Positions 36,268 to 46,660 of a stretch of DNA of 64,000 bases are shown piece by piece (within the stretch, counting starts at the first letter, position 1; each line of letters begins with the position of its first letter). The position numbers and the translations under genes are program-made. Origin of the DNA: an uncultured Alphaproteobacteria bacterium (GTDB lineage: Bacteria; Pseudomonadota; Alphaproteobacteria; Micavibrionales; Micavibrionaceae); NCBI GenBank assembly GCA_946481075.1, contig CAMLMC010000001.1:930001-994000 (forward strand), given 5' to 3'. The notes below the pieces were generated by a model that saw only the letters and a list, made by a program, of their open reading frames with translations, ran no database searches and was not told the DNA's origin.

Positions 36268-38946
36268 TTACGCCGCGGCTTCCTTGGCAGAAACCAGCGA
36301 GCGCAGAACGTAGTGCAGAATGCCGCCGTTTTTCATGTAATCGATTTCATCCGCGGTATCGATGCGGCAGAGAAGCTTGTGCTCTTCCTTCTTGCCATCG
36401 GCGCGTGTGATGACGAGCGTCACATCCTGCAAAGGTTTGAGATCGCCCTCAAGACCGATCACATCGAATGTTTCCGACCCGTCAAGCTTCAGGTCGGCGC
36501 GTGTCATGCCGCCTTTAAAGACCAGTGGAACAACGCCCATGCCGACGAGGTTGGATCGGTGGATCCGTTCAAAGCTTTCGGCGATGACGGCCTTGACGCC
36601 AAGCAGCGTCGTGCCCTTCGCAGCCCAGTCGCGGCTTGATCCCGTGCCATATTCTTTACCCGCGATCACGACGAGCGGCGTGCCATCGGCCTGATACTTC
36701 ATACAGGCATCATAAATCGGCATGACTTCGCCGTTATATTTCGTGAAGCCGCCTTCGACACCATCGAGCAGTTCGTTCTTGATACGGATGTTGGCAAACG
36801 TGCCGCGCATCATGACTTCGTGGTTCCCGCGGCGCGCGCCGTAGGAGTTAAAGTCAATCGGTGCAACGCCGTTGGCAATCAAATATTTGCCCGCCGGAGA
36901 GTCTTTCTTGATGGAACCGGCAGGAGAGATGTGGTCGGTCGTGATGGAATCACCGAACAGCGCCATCAGTTTCGCGCCGCGCACATTGGAAATGGTTCCG
37001 GCTGTGTGGCTCATCCCCTCAAAATACGGCGGATTTTGCACATAGGTCGAGGATGAATCCCAGGTATAGGTTTCGGAATTCGCCGCGCCCTTGATGTCTT
37101 GCCATTCCTGTGGTCCCAGGAACACGTTGGAATAACGGCTCTTGAACATTTCAGGCGTCAGGCATTGCGCCACGGTCGCCGCGATTTCGGCATTCGATGG
37201 CCAGATATCTTTCAGGAAAACATCCTTACCATCTTTGGATTTACCGATCGGGTCTTTTGTAATGTCGATATTCATGTTGCCCGCAATCGCATAGGCGACA
37301 ACCAGCGGCGGAGAGGCCAGATAGTTCGCCTTCACGTGTGGGTTGATGCGGCCTTCGAAGTTGCGGTTTCCGGAGAGGACGCCCGCAACGGTCAGGTCAC
37401 CCGCGACAACGGCATTGGCAATCGGTTCCGGCAGAGGACCCGAGTTGCCGATACAGGTCGTACAGCCATAACCGACGAGGTTGAACCCGACGGCATCGAG
37501 ATGTTTTTGCAAATCTGCCTTGTTCAAATAATCTGTAACGACCTGCGACCCGGGTGCCAATGATGTCTTCACCCATGGCTTGCGCGTCAGGCCCAGTTCA
37601 TGCGCCTTTTTGGCGACAAGACCGGCGGCCACCATCACGGACGGGTTCGATGTGTTGGTGCAGGACGTGATCGCGGCGATTGTGACCGCGCCGTCTTCCA
37701 GAACATAATCGGCCCCATCGACGGGGACTTTTTTACCGGAGAGGTTTTCGATTGTTTTAAAGCTGCTTGCGGCGTCTTTCAAAAGAACGCGGTCCTGCGG
37801 ACGTTTCGGTCCGGCGATGGATGGTTCAACATCGGAAAGATCGAGGTGCAGCGTGTCGGTAAAGACAGGCTCGTGCCCCTTCTCGCGCCACAGGCCTTGT
37901 TCTTTCGCATAGGCCTCAACGAGTTTCACGCGGTCGAGATCGCGGCCTGTAAAGCTCAAATAACGGATTGTTTCTTCATCGATCGGGAAGAAACCGCAGG
38001 TCGCGCCATATTCCGGCGCCATGTTGGCAATCGTCGCGCGGTCGGCAAGTGACATGTGGTCGAGGCCTTCGCCATAAAATTCAACGAATTTGTTGACGAC
38101 GCCTTTCTTACGCAGCATCTGTGTGACTGTCAGAACGAGGTCGGTCGCCGTCGTGCCTTCCTTCGGTGTGCCTGTGATTTTGAAACCGATGACTTCAGGG
38201 ATCAGCATGGATACCGGCTGGCCGAGCATCGCGGCTTCGGCTTCGATACCGCCGACACCCCAGCCGAGAACGGCAAGACCGTTGACCATGGTTGTGTGGG
38301 AGTCTGTCCCCACCAGCGTATCCGGGAAAGCCACTTCGCGGCCCATCTGGTCTTTTTCAACCCAAACAGTCTGCGCGAGATATTCAAGGTTTACCTGGTG
38401 GCAAATCCCCGTCCCCGGAGGAACAACGCGGAAATTGTTGAAGGCATTCTGGCCCCATCGCAGGAACTGATAACGTTCGATGTTCTGTTTGAATTCTTCT
38501 TCCACGTTGCGTTGAAACGCGACGGGAGAGCCGAATTCATTGACCATGACGGAGTGGTCGATGACAAGGTCCACGGCGCATAGCGGATTGATTTTTTGCG
38601 GATCGCCGCCAAGATTTGCTGTCGCTTCGCGCATCGCGGCCAAATCAACGACAGCCGGAACGCCGGTAAAGTCCTGCATTAAAACGCGTGCCGGGCGATA
38701 GGCAATTTCGGCATCGGATTTCTTGTGTTTTTGCCAGTCGATGACGGCCTTAACATCTTTTGTCGTTACCGAACGGTCATCTTCAAAACGAAGCATATTT
38801 TCAAGCAGCACTTTCAGTGTGAACGGCAGTTTCGTAATATCGCCAAGCTGTTCCGCCGCCGCTTTCAACGAGAAATAGTCATACGACTTTCCGTCGATCG
38901 TCAGCGTTTTACGGGTTTTGAGTGTGTCGTTGCCGGTGCGTGCCAT
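36268..38946 (-). CDS. acnA: aconitate hydratase A
   Basis: An 892-residue TCA-cycle enzyme interconverting citrate and isocitrate. The three [4Fe-4S] cysteines are in [11 protein letters not shown] and [15 protein letters not shown]. The active-site [12 protein letters not shown], the Arg-containing SRDWAAKG of the swivelling domain and the [10 protein letters not shown] loop are all present. Length is normal for AcnA. Upstream (to 39265) is a gene-free stretch that should hold its promoter. icd, the next TCA enzyme, is 4 kb away on the same strand but not in the same operon. Confidence 0.96.
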   Translation of the reverse strand: MARTGNDTLKTRKTLTIDGKSYDYFSLKAAAEQLGDITKLPFTLKVLLENMLRFEDDRSVTTKDVKAVIDWQKHKKSDAEIAYRPARVLMQDFTGVPAVVDLAAMREATANLGGDPQKINPLCAVDLVIDHSVMVNEFGSPVAFQRNVEEEFKQNIERYQFLRWGQNAFNNFRVVPPGTGICHQVNLEYLAQTVWVEKDQMGREVAFPDTLVGTDSHTTMVNGLAVLGWGVGGIEAEAAMLGQPVSMLIPEVIGFKITGTPKEGTTATDLVLTVTQMLRKKGVVNKFVEFYGEGLDHMSLADRATIANMAPEYGATCGFFPIDEETIRYLSFTGRDLDRVKLVEAYAKEQGLWREKGHEPVFTDTLHLDLSDVEPSIAGPKRPQDRVLLKDAASSFKTIENLSGKKVPVDGADYVLEDGAVTIAAITSCTNTSNPSVMVAAGLVAKKAHELGLTRKPWVKTSLAPGSQVVTDYLNKADLQKHLDAVGFNLVGYGCTTCIGNSGPLPEPIANAVVAGDLTVAGVLSGNRNFEGRINPHVKANYLASPPLVVAYAIAGNMNIDITKDPIGKSKDGKDVFLKDIWPSNAEIAATVAQCLTPEMFKSRYSNVFLGPQEWQDIKGAANSETYTWDSSSTYVQNPPYFEGMSHTAGTISNVRGAKLMALFGDSITTDHISPAGSIKKDSPAGKYLIANGVAPIDFNSYGARRGNHEVMMRGTFANIRIKNELLDGVEGGFTKYNGEVMPIYDACMKYQADGTPLVVIAGKEYGTGSSRDWAAKGTTLLGVKAVIAESFERIHRSNLVGMGVVPLVFKGGMTRADLKLDGSETFDVIGLEGDLKPLQDVTLVITRADGKKEEHKLLCRIDTADEIDYMKNGGILHYVLRSLVSAKEAAA

Positions 38947-39265
38947 AATCGTAAGACCTTTTGGATGCTTATGCTGTTGATTTTAAATAAGGAAGCGAAC
39001 GTGAAAATTCTTCACAGCAAGTATAATGCAACGGTAGAAGATAAAAAGTGGTTAATCGAGTTTCCCGCCAAAATGATGGCCAGCGACCCCCCAATTGCGA
39101 TTCATTCTTATTTGGAACTTTTTTGAAATTTTTTGCCCGCTTGTCCCAACTTCCGCCACATTCAGGGATCAATATAAAAATTACCGGTTAATTCCTCCTT
39201 CTCCTGAATACGTTTCCAAGCCGGTCAAGTCATCAAAGCCGCTGCCCACCCAACCGGGCGGCGGC
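38947..39265. other. gene-free stretch upstream of acnA
   Basis: No convincing gene. A plus-strand frame ends at 39126 but begins inside acnA. A TATACT hexamer on the minus strand near 39020-39025 may belong to the acnA promoter. The right end carries a plus-oriented hairpin terminator. Confidence 0.5.
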
Positions 39266-39274
39266 TTATTTTTT
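39236..39274 (+). terminator. plus-oriented hairpin terminator without an obvious plus-strand gene
   Basis: AAGCCGCTGCCC, loop ACCCAACC, GGGCGGCGGCTT then ATTTTTT. The T run is on the plus strand only, while both neighbouring genes are on the minus strand. Confidence 0.7.
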
Positions 39275-39994
39275 GCGGACCGCCTGAAAGGCCGCGGCCC
39301 TGCCCCGTTCCTTTTCCGCATCGTCGCACACCGCATCAACGCGTTCGTATTCAGCCAGCGTATCGACCGTGCTGACCTGAAGCGCGTCGTTTTCCCGGTT
39401 CATGTTGGTATAGAACTGCTCAATCACGCTATCCAGAATACCACCGATCTGTTTTTGCAGAGCAGGCAACTGCTCCACGTTATAAGGTCCGTGGACATAG
39501 CCAACATGTTTAAGCGTGTTGTTCACCGCCTTGACCATGACATTCAGATATTTGTTGACGATTTTGCGGTCGAGCGCGACATGCTTTTTTTCATGTTCCA
39601 GAACGGCATTGTAATGACAGGAGCCGCGTTTGAATTCCTTTGCGATGTATATGGTCGGGTCCAGTTCCACCCTGATATTCACCTTGGATACGGTCATGCA
39701 AATCTTACCAAGCTTGGTATAGGTTTGCGTTTCAAACTGATATTCCCCCTTGAGCCCGATGCGCCCCAGACGCAGTCCTTCGGTGTGCACAACCGCGTCC
39801 TTATCGTATGGTGTTTCGGTGCCAGCCGCGCGCGACATCGCGGTCAGGTCCTGAATTCCTTTGGTTTCGATGATTTTGGTATCGAGACCATTCGCACTCA
39901 CCGTAATTTCCGGCGCTTTGGTTAGTTTGCATTCGATATTGGCGGCACTCGCAAGGTGCAAATATCCCGCCGCGATATATTCAAGCCCCAGCAT
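39266..39994 (-). CDS. putative HEXXH metallopeptidase, tandem paralogue 2
   Basis: 242 residues from the ATG at 39994, which overlaps the upstream stop (TGATG). The motif VLEHEKKHVALDRKIVNKY places HEKKH at about 134-138 with an Asp four residues later, the layout of DUF922-like or other zincin proteases. Upstream YIAKEFKRGSCHYNAV and a beta-rich N-terminal region match the paralogue. A weakly hydrophobic N-terminus (LGLEYIAAGYLHLASA) might be an atypical export signal. The catalytic role is inferred from the motif alone. Confidence 0.65.
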   Translation of the reverse strand: MLGLEYIAAGYLHLASAANIECKLTKAPEITVSANGLDTKIIETKGIQDLTAMSRAAGTETPYDKDAVVHTEGLRLGRIGLKGEYQFETQTYTKLGKICMTVSKVNIRVELDPTIYIAKEFKRGSCHYNAVLEHEKKHVALDRKIVNKYLNVMVKAVNNTLKHVGYVHGPYNVEQLPALQKQIGGILDSVIEQFYTNMNRENDALQVSTVDTLAEYERVDAVCDDAEKERGRAAAFQAVRKK

Positions 39995-40665
39995 CAGGTC
40001 CGACCCTTGCACGCATTGCTGACGCGGTTATATTCTTCCAGCGTGTCGATCTTTTGTTGCAGGATCCGGCGCTCCTCGTTCATCTTTTCAGAAAGGTCCT
40101 TGACGATCCGGCTTGTCACATGGCTGATCCGTCTTTGCTCTTCATCAACATTCATGGCGCGCACCGGGCCAAACGCATAATTCGTTTTTCTGAACTCCGC
40201 GTCGAGCGCCTTGGCGATCAGACCTGTATATTTGTTGACCAGAATTCGGTCGGTACGGACATGTTTTTGTTCGTGCTCTAGAACAGAAGCATACATGCAA
40301 CTGCCTCTCTTATATTCCCGCGCGATATAGATAGTGGGGTCGACATGGATTTTGACCGTGATCTTGTTGACCAACAGGCAGGCGGCATTCAGGGCGGGGT
40401 AAGTCTCGCTCATGATACTGACATTGCTAGAGGTCTTGATTTCCCCGCTCATAAGGCCGCCGACATGGACCTGCGCATTCCGGCCATAGGGGGAAACCGT
40501 ATCGATATCGAACTGGTTGAGTTCGGCCTTCGACTTGCTGTTGTCGATTTTCAGGGCGGTATCGGTCGCGGTAACGGCCAATTCCGGCGATTTCTTGATC
40601 TCGCATTTGATCTGGCCGCTTGCGAGGGTGACATACCCGGCCATAATGTAATCCAGCCCAATCAC
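39994..40665 (-). CDS. putative HEXXH metallopeptidase, tandem paralogue 1
   Basis: 223 residues. HEQKH at about 131-135 in SVLEHEQKHVRTDRILVNKY, preceded by VDPTIYIAREYKRGSCMY as in the downstream paralogue. The N-terminus (MIGLDYIMAGYVTLASGQIKC) also matches. The two differ mainly in the middle third. The stop-start overlap TGATG indicates coupled translation of the pair. No substrate or partner is evident. Confidence 0.68.
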   Translation of the reverse strand: MIGLDYIMAGYVTLASGQIKCEIKKSPELAVTATDTALKIDNSKSKAELNQFDIDTVSPYGRNAQVHVGGLMSGEIKTSSNVSIMSETYPALNAACLLVNKITVKIHVDPTIYIAREYKRGSCMYASVLEHEQKHVRTDRILVNKYTGLIAKALDAEFRKTNYAFGPVRAMNVDEEQRRISHVTSRIVKDLSEKMNEERRILQQKIDTLEEYNRVSNACKGRT

Positions 40666-40756
40666 GATGAAAAAGTCCCCTTTGCCCGCTTCGTCTTTTC
40701 GATTATACAGGAAACATGGTTATTGAAACATTACTTCCGCACGGGGGAAACCGCCT

Positions 40757-41041
40757 ATGAGCACCGCTATCGGCCAAATTCTGCTTCTTTTACTCGACGT
40801 CGCTTTCTGGATTATCATCCTTCAGGTCATCCTGAGCTGGCTGATCGTTTTTGGCGTTATCAACGTTCGCAATCCTTATGCGGCAAAATTCGTGCTGCTG
40901 CTCGAAAAAATCACGGATCCGGTCTATCGCCCGCTTCGCAAGCTCATCCCGCCGATTGCCGGGATCGACTTGACGCCGATCATCATTATTCTGGCCATCG
41001 AAATCCTGAAGCGTCTTGTTTTGGGCATCTTCTTCTATTAG
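40757..41041 (+). CDS. YggT-family membrane protein
   Basis: 94 residues with two membrane segments flanking the family motif NPYAAKFVLLLEKITDPVYRPLRKLIPPIAGIDL, of which DPVYRPLRK-IPP is diagnostic. YggT proteins are linked to osmotic stress and to cell-division or membrane-protein assembly in bacteria and plastids. folD starts 14 bp downstream, so the two are likely co-transcribed. Confidence 0.88.
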   Translation: MSTAIGQILLLLLDVAFWIIILQVILSWLIVFGVINVRNPYAAKFVLLLEKITDPVYRPLRKLIPPIAGIDLTPIIIILAIEILKRLVLGIFFY

Positions 41042-41054
41042 GACGTAAGGCACC

Positions 41055-41954
41055 ATGAGCGCAGCCACCATTATCGACGGAAAAACCATTGCCGCCACTC
41101 TGCGCAAGGATATCGCATCCGATGTCGCGGCGCTCAAGGCTTCGGGTAAATCCGTCGGCCTCGCCGTCATTCTGGTGGGGGATGATCCCGCGTCCCATGT
41201 CTATGTCGGCAACAAGGTCAAGGCCTGCGCCGAGGTTGGGATTGAAAGCTTTGAACAGCGTCTGCCGGAAACGGCCACCGAGGCCGAAATCCGCCATGTC
41301 ATCAAAAACCTGAACGCCAATCCGGATGTCCATGGCATCTTGTTGCAACTGCCTTTGCCCAAACATCTGGCGGATGTGCAGGAAAGCCTTGTGCAAACCA
41401 TCGCGCCGGAAAAAGACGTCGATGGTTTGACCGTCACCAATGCGGGTAAGCTTTTCCTCGGCATGGATGACGGCCTTGTCCCCTGCACGCCGCAAGGATC
41501 CTTGCTGCTAATCAAATCAGTGCGTGGCAACCTCTCGGGCCTGAACGCCGTCGTGATCGGCCGGTCCAATCTGTTCGGCAAACCAATGGCGCAGTTGCTG
41601 CTCAATGAAAACTGTACGGTGACGACCGCACATTCGCGCACGAAGGACCTCGCCGCGATCTGCCGCGGGGCCGATATTCTGGTGGCCGCCGTGGGCCGCC
41701 CGAAAATGGTACAGGGTGATTGGGTCAAACCCGGCGCCATCGTGATCGATGTTGGCATCAACCGGGTCACTCCCCCCCTTACCCCCCCGCCAGCGGGGGG
41801 GCAGCGCGCAGCGCAGGGGGGGAGCCTTGTGGGAGATGTTGATTTCGAGACAGCCGCCAAGGTCGCCTCCGCCATCACCCCCGTCCCCGGCGGCGTAGGC
41901 CCGATGACGATTGCCTGCCTGATGCAAAACACGTTGAAAGCCGCGAAAAAATAG
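41055..41954 (+). CDS. folD: methylenetetrahydrofolate dehydrogenase / cyclohydrolase with an in-frame palindromic insertion
   Basis: 299 residues, bifunctional one-carbon enzyme. Landmarks: [18 protein letters not shown] with the catalytic Lys, [38 protein letters not shown] and [11 protein letters not shown]. Between GINRV and LVGDVDFE, where relatives have only a few residues, there is a 15-20-residue Pro/Gly/Gln-rich insert encoded by a GC-rich palindrome (41769-41826). The frame is kept, so the enzyme is probably functional, with a surface loop extended. Confidence 0.93.
   Translation: MSAATIIDGKTIAATLRKDIASDVAALKASGKSVGLAVILVGDDPASHVYVGNKVKACAEVGIESFEQRLPETATEAEIRHVIKNLNANPDVHGILLQLPLPKHLADVQESLVQTIAPEKDVDGLTVTNAGKLFLGMDDGLVPCTPQGSLLLIKSVRGNLSGLNAVVIGRSNLFGKPMAQLLLNENCTVTTAHSRTKDLAAICRGADILVAAVGRPKMVQGDWVKPGAIVIDVGINRVTPPLTPPPAGGQRAAQGGSLVGDVDFETAAKVASAITPVPGGVGPMTIACLMQNTLKAAKK
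41769..41826. repeat. GC-rich palindromic element inside folD
   Basis: Outer arms ACTCCCCCCC and GGGGGGGAG, with inner arms CCCCCCCGC and GCGGGGGGG around CAG. It can fold into a long hairpin and lies in frame within the coding region. Confidence 0.75.
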
Positions 41955-41962
41955 GCATAAAA

Positions 41963-41996
41963 AAAGACCGCCTTATTCACCTCGGCGGCCTTTCTT
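41963..41996 (+). terminator. rho-independent terminator after folD
   Basis: AAAGACCGCC, loop of about 11 nt, GGCGGCCTTT, then CTTG. It sits between folD and the convergent icd. Confidence 0.65.
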
Positions 41997-42029
41997 GTTC
42001 GGTTATAAACCGGAATATTTAATAAACCA

Positions 42030-43283
42030 TTAAATCGCGGCGGATTTTGGCTGGCTTTGCGACGAAATCATGGCGCTGAACGTCTCGCGCACATTGGCGA
42101 TGAATTGCTGGCCCGTGATGGATTTTGATCTGTCTTTGGCAAGATCGCCGGTTAACTGGCTGGTCGGCAGGCCTTCTTCAATCGTTTTGACGACAGCAAG
42201 CTTTAAAAGCTTCGCCAGTTCTTCCCCTTCCGCCTGTTTGTTTAACAGCGCCTTGTGGCGGATCGCCTCGGCATAGGCAAAAATATGCGCGGCGGGATTG
42301 GCGAGCAGAATCTTTTTCTCATGCCATGCGGGCTCTAAATCCGGCGCGGTGCCATGCGGCGGATCAGCAAGCAATGTGCCGTCTGCACTGACCAGTGTAG
42401 AATCCATGAGGCCCAGCGATTTATGCTCGCCCGCCACCTGATCAGACACCACATCGCCGTCATAGTTTTTCAGGGCAATGATCATGTTGTTCAATTTTCC
42501 TTGCGGGATTTTGCTTACCACCGCATCGATCAATTGCACCTTGTCATTGAAATGAATTCCGGCGGCCTTGAATTTATCTTCGTAGGATGCCTTGTAAATT
42601 CCGTTGAAAATATCGATGAAACGCCCGTCATAGGTCGGGTTGATCGTGTTTTTGCCCGCGAAGATAACCGATTTTCCGGCGGCGAGTGCTTGGCCGAACA
42701 CCGCATGCGCATAATCGCGGATGGAGGAATCCGTTTCGGTCGTCAAAAGGGCCACGCCTGTTTCAACCTTGCGGCCTTCGACCAGAACCTGCGATACACC
42801 GTCATCGCCTTCATAGACCAGTTTTAAAATGCCTTTTCCAGGAATGGCAACGTTCGGCGCGCCGTAGATACCGCCCACGGCCTGGCGGACAATCGTCACA
42901 TCTTTCATCAGCGGCGCGAATTTATCGATGCCGTCAATTTCGATCGTATTGCGCAAAATGGCCGCGCCGTTGATTGCGCGGCGGATAATACCGTTCGGTG
43001 AATCCCATTGTTTCGACAGGCCGAACGCAATCGTTTCTTCCTTGTTCGGGGTAATCGTCGGCCCCTTCACGGCGGCCTTGTGTTCCTTTAAATCGGCAAT
43101 CGCGTCTTCCAGCGCGCCGTCGTTGGTTTTATCGCGGGCCTGCAAGGATATGTCATGCACCTTCCAGTCGATATCAAAAAATTTCGAAATAAGCTGATTC
43201 CGGATCTCGGCTGACATGTGCGGCCACACACCATCACCCGTCATATCGACGATGGAACCATTGATTTTATACGGTGCAGACAT
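42030..43283 (-). CDS. icd: divergent NADP-type isocitrate dehydrogenase
   Basis: 417 residues, converting isocitrate to 2-oxoglutarate. The substrate-binding SPNGIIRR, the metal-site KNYDGDVVSDQVAG and SLGLMDSTLVS are recognisable, as is the GPTITPNKEE region. Compared with the usual dimeric NADP enzyme, the first loop reads MTGDGVWPHM instead of MDGDEMTR, and the cofactor region reads PPHGTAPDLEPAW instead of EAAHGTVTRHY. The fold assignment is safe, but the coenzyme preference is uncertain. A related beta-decarboxylating dehydrogenase is the main alternative. It lies close to acnA in a TCA-enzyme neighbourhood. Confidence 0.8.
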   Translation of the reverse strand: MSAPYKINGSIVDMTGDGVWPHMSAEIRNQLISKFFDIDWKVHDISLQARDKTNDGALEDAIADLKEHKAAVKGPTITPNKEETIAFGLSKQWDSPNGIIRRAINGAAILRNTIEIDGIDKFAPLMKDVTIVRQAVGGIYGAPNVAIPGKGILKLVYEGDDGVSQVLVEGRKVETGVALLTTETDSSIRDYAHAVFGQALAAGKSVIFAGKNTINPTYDGRFIDIFNGIYKASYEDKFKAAGIHFNDKVQLIDAVVSKIPQGKLNNMIIALKNYDGDVVSDQVAGEHKSLGLMDSTLVSADGTLLADPPHGTAPDLEPAWHEKKILLANPAAHIFAYAEAIRHKALLNKQAEGEELAKLLKLAVVKTIEEGLPTSQLTGDLAKDRSKSITGQQFIANVRETFSAMISSQSQPKSAAI

Positions 43284-43305
43284 GGGAGAACCCCTTCAAG
43301 GCAGG

Positions 43306-43857
43306 TTATTTCCCGTCTTTTGTATCACCATCTTGGTTAAAAATGGATAAATACTGTCCGTATCCTTCTTCGGCCATTTTATCTTTCGGGATAAAACGCA
43401 GCGCGGCGGAATTGATGCAATAACGCGCCCCGCCCTTGTCCTTCGGCCCATCCATGAATACATGGCCGAGGTGGGAATCGGCATTCGCCGAGCGCACCTC
43501 CGTCCGTGCCATGCCGAATTTGCGGTCTTCCTTGGTCATCACCTCGCCAATCGGCTTGGTAAAGGACGGCCAGCCGGTGCCGGAATCAAACTTGTCGAGC
43601 GAGGAAAAAAGCGCTTCCCCGCTTACCACATCGACGTAAATCCCCTCTTCCTTATGGTCCCAATACTCGTTTTCGAACGGTTTTTCGGTGCCGTCATGCT
43701 GTGTCACGTAACGCTGCATGTCCGTCAGCTTGCCCAGGGAGTTTTCGGTCTTTTCGAATGTCTTGGCAGTGGTCATCGGCAAATTTCCTTCCGCGGCTGC
43801 GGCGGGGGCACCCAGACTAATGATGGCCAGTAACAATAGGGGCTTGGTTGGTCGCAT
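43306..43857 (-). CDS. msrB: exported peptide-methionine (R)-S-oxide reductase
   Basis: 183 residues from the ATG at 43857, preceded by GGAGGAA; a longer frame begins at 43869. A signal peptide ([23 protein letters not shown]) indicates periplasmic location. [25 protein letters not shown] and [11 protein letters not shown] with catalytic Cys define MsrB. The zinc-binding CXXC pairs of many MsrB proteins are absent ([10 protein letters not shown] in place of the first). It overlaps the end of nhaA by 41 bp, indicating coupled expression. Confidence 0.92.
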   Translation of the reverse strand: MRPTKPLLLLAIISLGAPAAAAEGNLPMTTAKTFEKTENSLGKLTDMQRYVTQHDGTEKPFENEYWDHKEEGIYVDVVSGEALFSSLDKFDSGTGWPSFTKPIGEVMTKEDRKFGMARTEVRSANADSHLGHVFMDGPKDKGGARYCINSAALRFIPKDKMAEEGYGQYLSIFNQDGDTKDGK

Positions 43858-45094
43858 GGGTTCCTCCACCGGTTTTCTTAAGAAGGATATAGCCCGCCAC
43901 GGCCGAAATTAAAGACCCGACAAGCACGCCAATACGCACTTCCGCCTGCTCCTCATGTCCGCTGAAGGATAGCCCGCCGATAAACAGCGACATGGTAAAG
44001 CCGATCCCGCAAACCACCGCCATGGCATAGATTTGCGGCCATGTGGTGTTGTCCGGTTTGGCACACAGGCCCGATTTCACGGCGAGCCAGACAGCCCCGA
44101 AAATGCCTATCTGTTTGCCAATCACAAGACCGAGAATAATGCCGAGCGTGATCGGCTGGACCAACGCATCGGGCCCGAGCCCCGCAAAAGGAACGCCTGC
44201 ATTGGCGAACCCGAAAATCGGCAGGATGAAGAACGCCACCCAAGGGTGCAGGTCGTGTTCCAGCCGCTGACAGGGCGAACGGCGCTCATCCTTCACGCGC
44301 ACCGGAATGAAGGCGGCGGTCAAAACACCGGCAAGCGTGGCATGCACGCCGGATTTCAACACCAGAATCCAGAGAATAACACCGCATATGATATAAGGCG
44401 CGGTGCGGATCACACCACGGCGATTCAGCAGGTACAAAACAATCACGGGAATAAATGCCAGAATCAGCATCGGAACATTCAATTGCTCCGTATAGAACGC
44501 GGCAATCACCATAATAGCGCCGATATCGTCCATAATCACGAGACCAAGGAACAAAACCTTGATTTCCGTCGGCACACGCGGCCCTGCAAGCGAAATGACG
44601 CACAGCGCGAAGGCGATGTCTGTGGCGCAGGGAATGGCCCAGCCACGAACCGTTTCGGGACTGTCAATATTGATGAAGGCATAGATCGCGGCCGGAACAG
44701 CCATGCCGCCGATGGCGGCCAGAATGGGCAAAAGCGCCTTTTTGGGGGTCGCGAGCGCCCCGACCGTCATTTCCCGCTTGATTTCCAGGCCAACGAGGAA
44801 GAAGAAAATCACCATCATCCCGTCATTGATCCAGTGCAGGACAGATTTGTTCATTTCCAGCGACGCCTCACCGGGCCCGTTGAAACCAATCCCGAAATGA
44901 ACGCCGTTCAAAAGATAATCATAGGCGGGATAAAGCGGGCTGTTAGCGATAATGATGGCGACTGCGGAAAACAGCACGAGAATAATCCCGCCCGCCGCTT
45001 CCAGCTTGAGAAAGTCGTGGGTCATGTCCAGAACTTTGGCGGCCCAAGCTCCACGAAACAGACCTTTTATATTAGAGGCTAGATAATCGAGCAT
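43817..45094 (-). CDS. nhaA: Na+/H+ antiporter NhaA
   Basis: 425 residues with about twelve membrane segments. The ion-binding Asp pair sits in [17 protein letters not shown], and the pH-sensing N-terminal region with VGLEIKREM is present. [17 protein letters not shown] is another family landmark. It exports Na+ in exchange for protons at alkaline pH. Its 3' end overlaps msrB. Confidence 0.95.
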   Translation of the reverse strand: MLDYLASNIKGLFRGAWAAKVLDMTHDFLKLEAAGGIILVLFSAVAIIIANSPLYPAYDYLLNGVHFGIGFNGPGEASLEMNKSVLHWINDGMMVIFFFLVGLEIKREMTVGALATPKKALLPILAAIGGMAVPAAIYAFINIDSPETVRGWAIPCATDIAFALCVISLAGPRVPTEIKVLFLGLVIMDDIGAIMVIAAFYTEQLNVPMLILAFIPVIVLYLLNRRGVIRTAPYIICGVILWILVLKSGVHATLAGVLTAAFIPVRVKDERRSPCQRLEHDLHPWVAFFILPIFGFANAGVPFAGLGPDALVQPITLGIILGLVIGKQIGIFGAVWLAVKSGLCAKPDNTTWPQIYAMAVVCGIGFTMSLFIGGLSFSGHEEQAEVRIGVLVGSLISAVAGYILLKKTGGGTHATNQAPIVTGHH

Positions 45095-45143
45095 CCATCC
45101 AGTATATAGGTTTCTGGTATAGAGGAAATGAAAAAACGATAAA

Positions 45144-46064
45144 ATGCATTTCGATATAACGGCTTACAGAAAACACCTTTTACAGGCGGTTGGACTTCTC
45201 CTGCTCGGATTTTTCGGATTCAGCGTCGCCGATCTTTGCTCCAAACTGCTTCAGGCCCATTATTCCATTTTTCAGGTCCTGGCGGTCAGCGGCATGATCG
45301 GCACTATTGTTTCGGCCACATGGATTATAACACGCCATGGCATGCGCGCCTTTTTGCCGGACAGGATTCATCTTCACCTGCTGCGCGGCGTGGTGACCTG
45401 CTGCACCGCCTATTGCATGGTGGCCGCGCTCAAAACCCTGCCGATGGCGGATTTTTACGGCATCGTGTTTCTTTCCCCTTTTATGCTTTTAATCATGACG
45501 GTCATATTTCTGAAAGAACATGTCGGCTGGCGGCGATGGGCTGCGGTTGTCGTGGCCTTTTCGGGCGTTGTTGTTTTGGCGGGCCCCCAGTTTGATACAT
45601 TCGGACGGGGATTTGTGTTTGCGCTCGGCGGCGCAATGTTCTCAGCGGCCAGTGTGATTCTGCTCCGCAAGATCGGGTTCGGGCAGCCCCTGCCCGTTTA
45701 CAGTTTCTTCGCATCCGCCTGCATCGCGATCGTCAGCATCATCTGCACGATCGCCTTTGATGTCTATCTTCCTTTCCGCGCGGAAGACATGACACTGTTT
45801 GCCTTTCACGGGCCGATGGCCATGATGGGTATCATCTGCACCTCGCTCGGTTATGCGCGCTCCCCCGAAACATCGGTGGTCGCGCCCTTTATGTACACGC
45901 AGATTATCTGGGGCATTATTTTCGGATGGCTGTTCTTCGGCGTCATGCCGGCGGCAACGACCTATGCCGGCCTTGCGCTTGTTATCGGCGCCGGATGCTA
46001 TTCCATCTGGCGGGATTACAAACGCGCACACGACCGGCACAAGATCATTCCGGACATCACCTAA
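45144..46064 (+). CDS. DMT-superfamily (EamA) transporter
   Basis: 306 residues with ten predicted membrane segments in two EamA halves. Residues FFGFSVADLCSKLL in helix 1 and SVILLRKIGFGQPLPVYSF in helix 6 are typical. The substrate is unknown. It is divergent from nhaA, and its stop overlaps the stop of the first prophage gene by 4 bp, which marks the left border of the phage module. Confidence 0.88.
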   Translation: MHFDITAYRKHLLQAVGLLLLGFFGFSVADLCSKLLQAHYSIFQVLAVSGMIGTIVSATWIITRHGMRAFLPDRIHLHLLRGVVTCCTAYCMVAALKTLPMADFYGIVFLSPFMLLIMTVIFLKEHVGWRRWAAVVVAFSGVVVLAGPQFDTFGRGFVFALGGAMFSAASVILLRKIGFGQPLPVYSFFASACIAIVSIICTIAFDVYLPFRAEDMTLFAFHGPMAMMGIICTSLGYARSPETSVVAPFMYTQIIWGIIFGWLFFGVMPAATTYAGLALVIGAGCYSIWRDYKRAHDRHKIIPDIT

Positions 46065-46645
46065 TCATTATAGACAGGGTTGGACGAAGACGGCGTCACG
46101 TTGGTCGTCTTGGTTACCGACAAGACCGTCTTTTTCGGTTCCGGCGGGATGGAGGGAAGATAGACTTTCTTTTCCTCGCTGCGTTTATAGACGTAGATGC
46201 CAAGTACCGAAAGCGCGACCGCCCAGATAGTCGAAAGCCCCTCCATGCCGGCCAGCACAGCACCGATCTTATCCGTATCAAACACCATGATATAGGCGAT
46301 GCCTACCATTTGCAGCGCCCATGTAAAGGCGAGCAGATAACCGAACGTAGGACGCATCCGACGGACATAAGGATCACTAGACCCTACCTCGGTACGCAGA
46401 GACTGGTTGATTTCCGACAACGCGGTTTCATATTCCCTTGATTTCATCGCGGCGAGCGCCTCGGCATGGCGGTTCGCCTCTGCCATCTGTTCGACACTGA
46501 TCGCGCCGCCGGCAAGCGCGCCTTCGAAATTCTGAAGGGATTCCGCCGCGCTTTGCGCGACAGGATGGTTGATTTTGCCAAGCGCGGTGCCGATAACGCT
46601 GATCAGGACCGGCAGGCCAATTTTGCCTATAATAGTGGGAAGCAT
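46061..46645 (-). CDS. GTA-type three-TM holin
   Basis: 194 residues. One N-terminal membrane segment (GKIGLPVLISVIGTALG), a long charged helix (about 25-105), then two segments (PTFGYLLAFTWALQMVGIAYIMVF and TIWAVALSVLGIYVY) and a cytosolic tail. SDPYVRRMRPTFGY before helix 2 matches the 3-TM holin family first described for gene-transfer-agent release. It should permeabilise the inner membrane for the hydrolase encoded just upstream. AAAAGGAAAA precedes the ATG. Confidence 0.75.
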   Translation of the reverse strand: MLPTIIGKIGLPVLISVIGTALGKINHPVAQSAAESLQNFEGALAGGAISVEQMAEANRHAEALAAMKSREYETALSEINQSLRTEVGSSDPYVRRMRPTFGYLLAFTWALQMVGIAYIMVFDTDKIGAVLAGMEGLSTIWAVALSVLGIYVYKRSEEKKVYLPSIPPEPKKTVLSVTKTTNVTPSSSNPVYND

Positions 46646-46660
46646 GTGTTTTCCTTTTCC

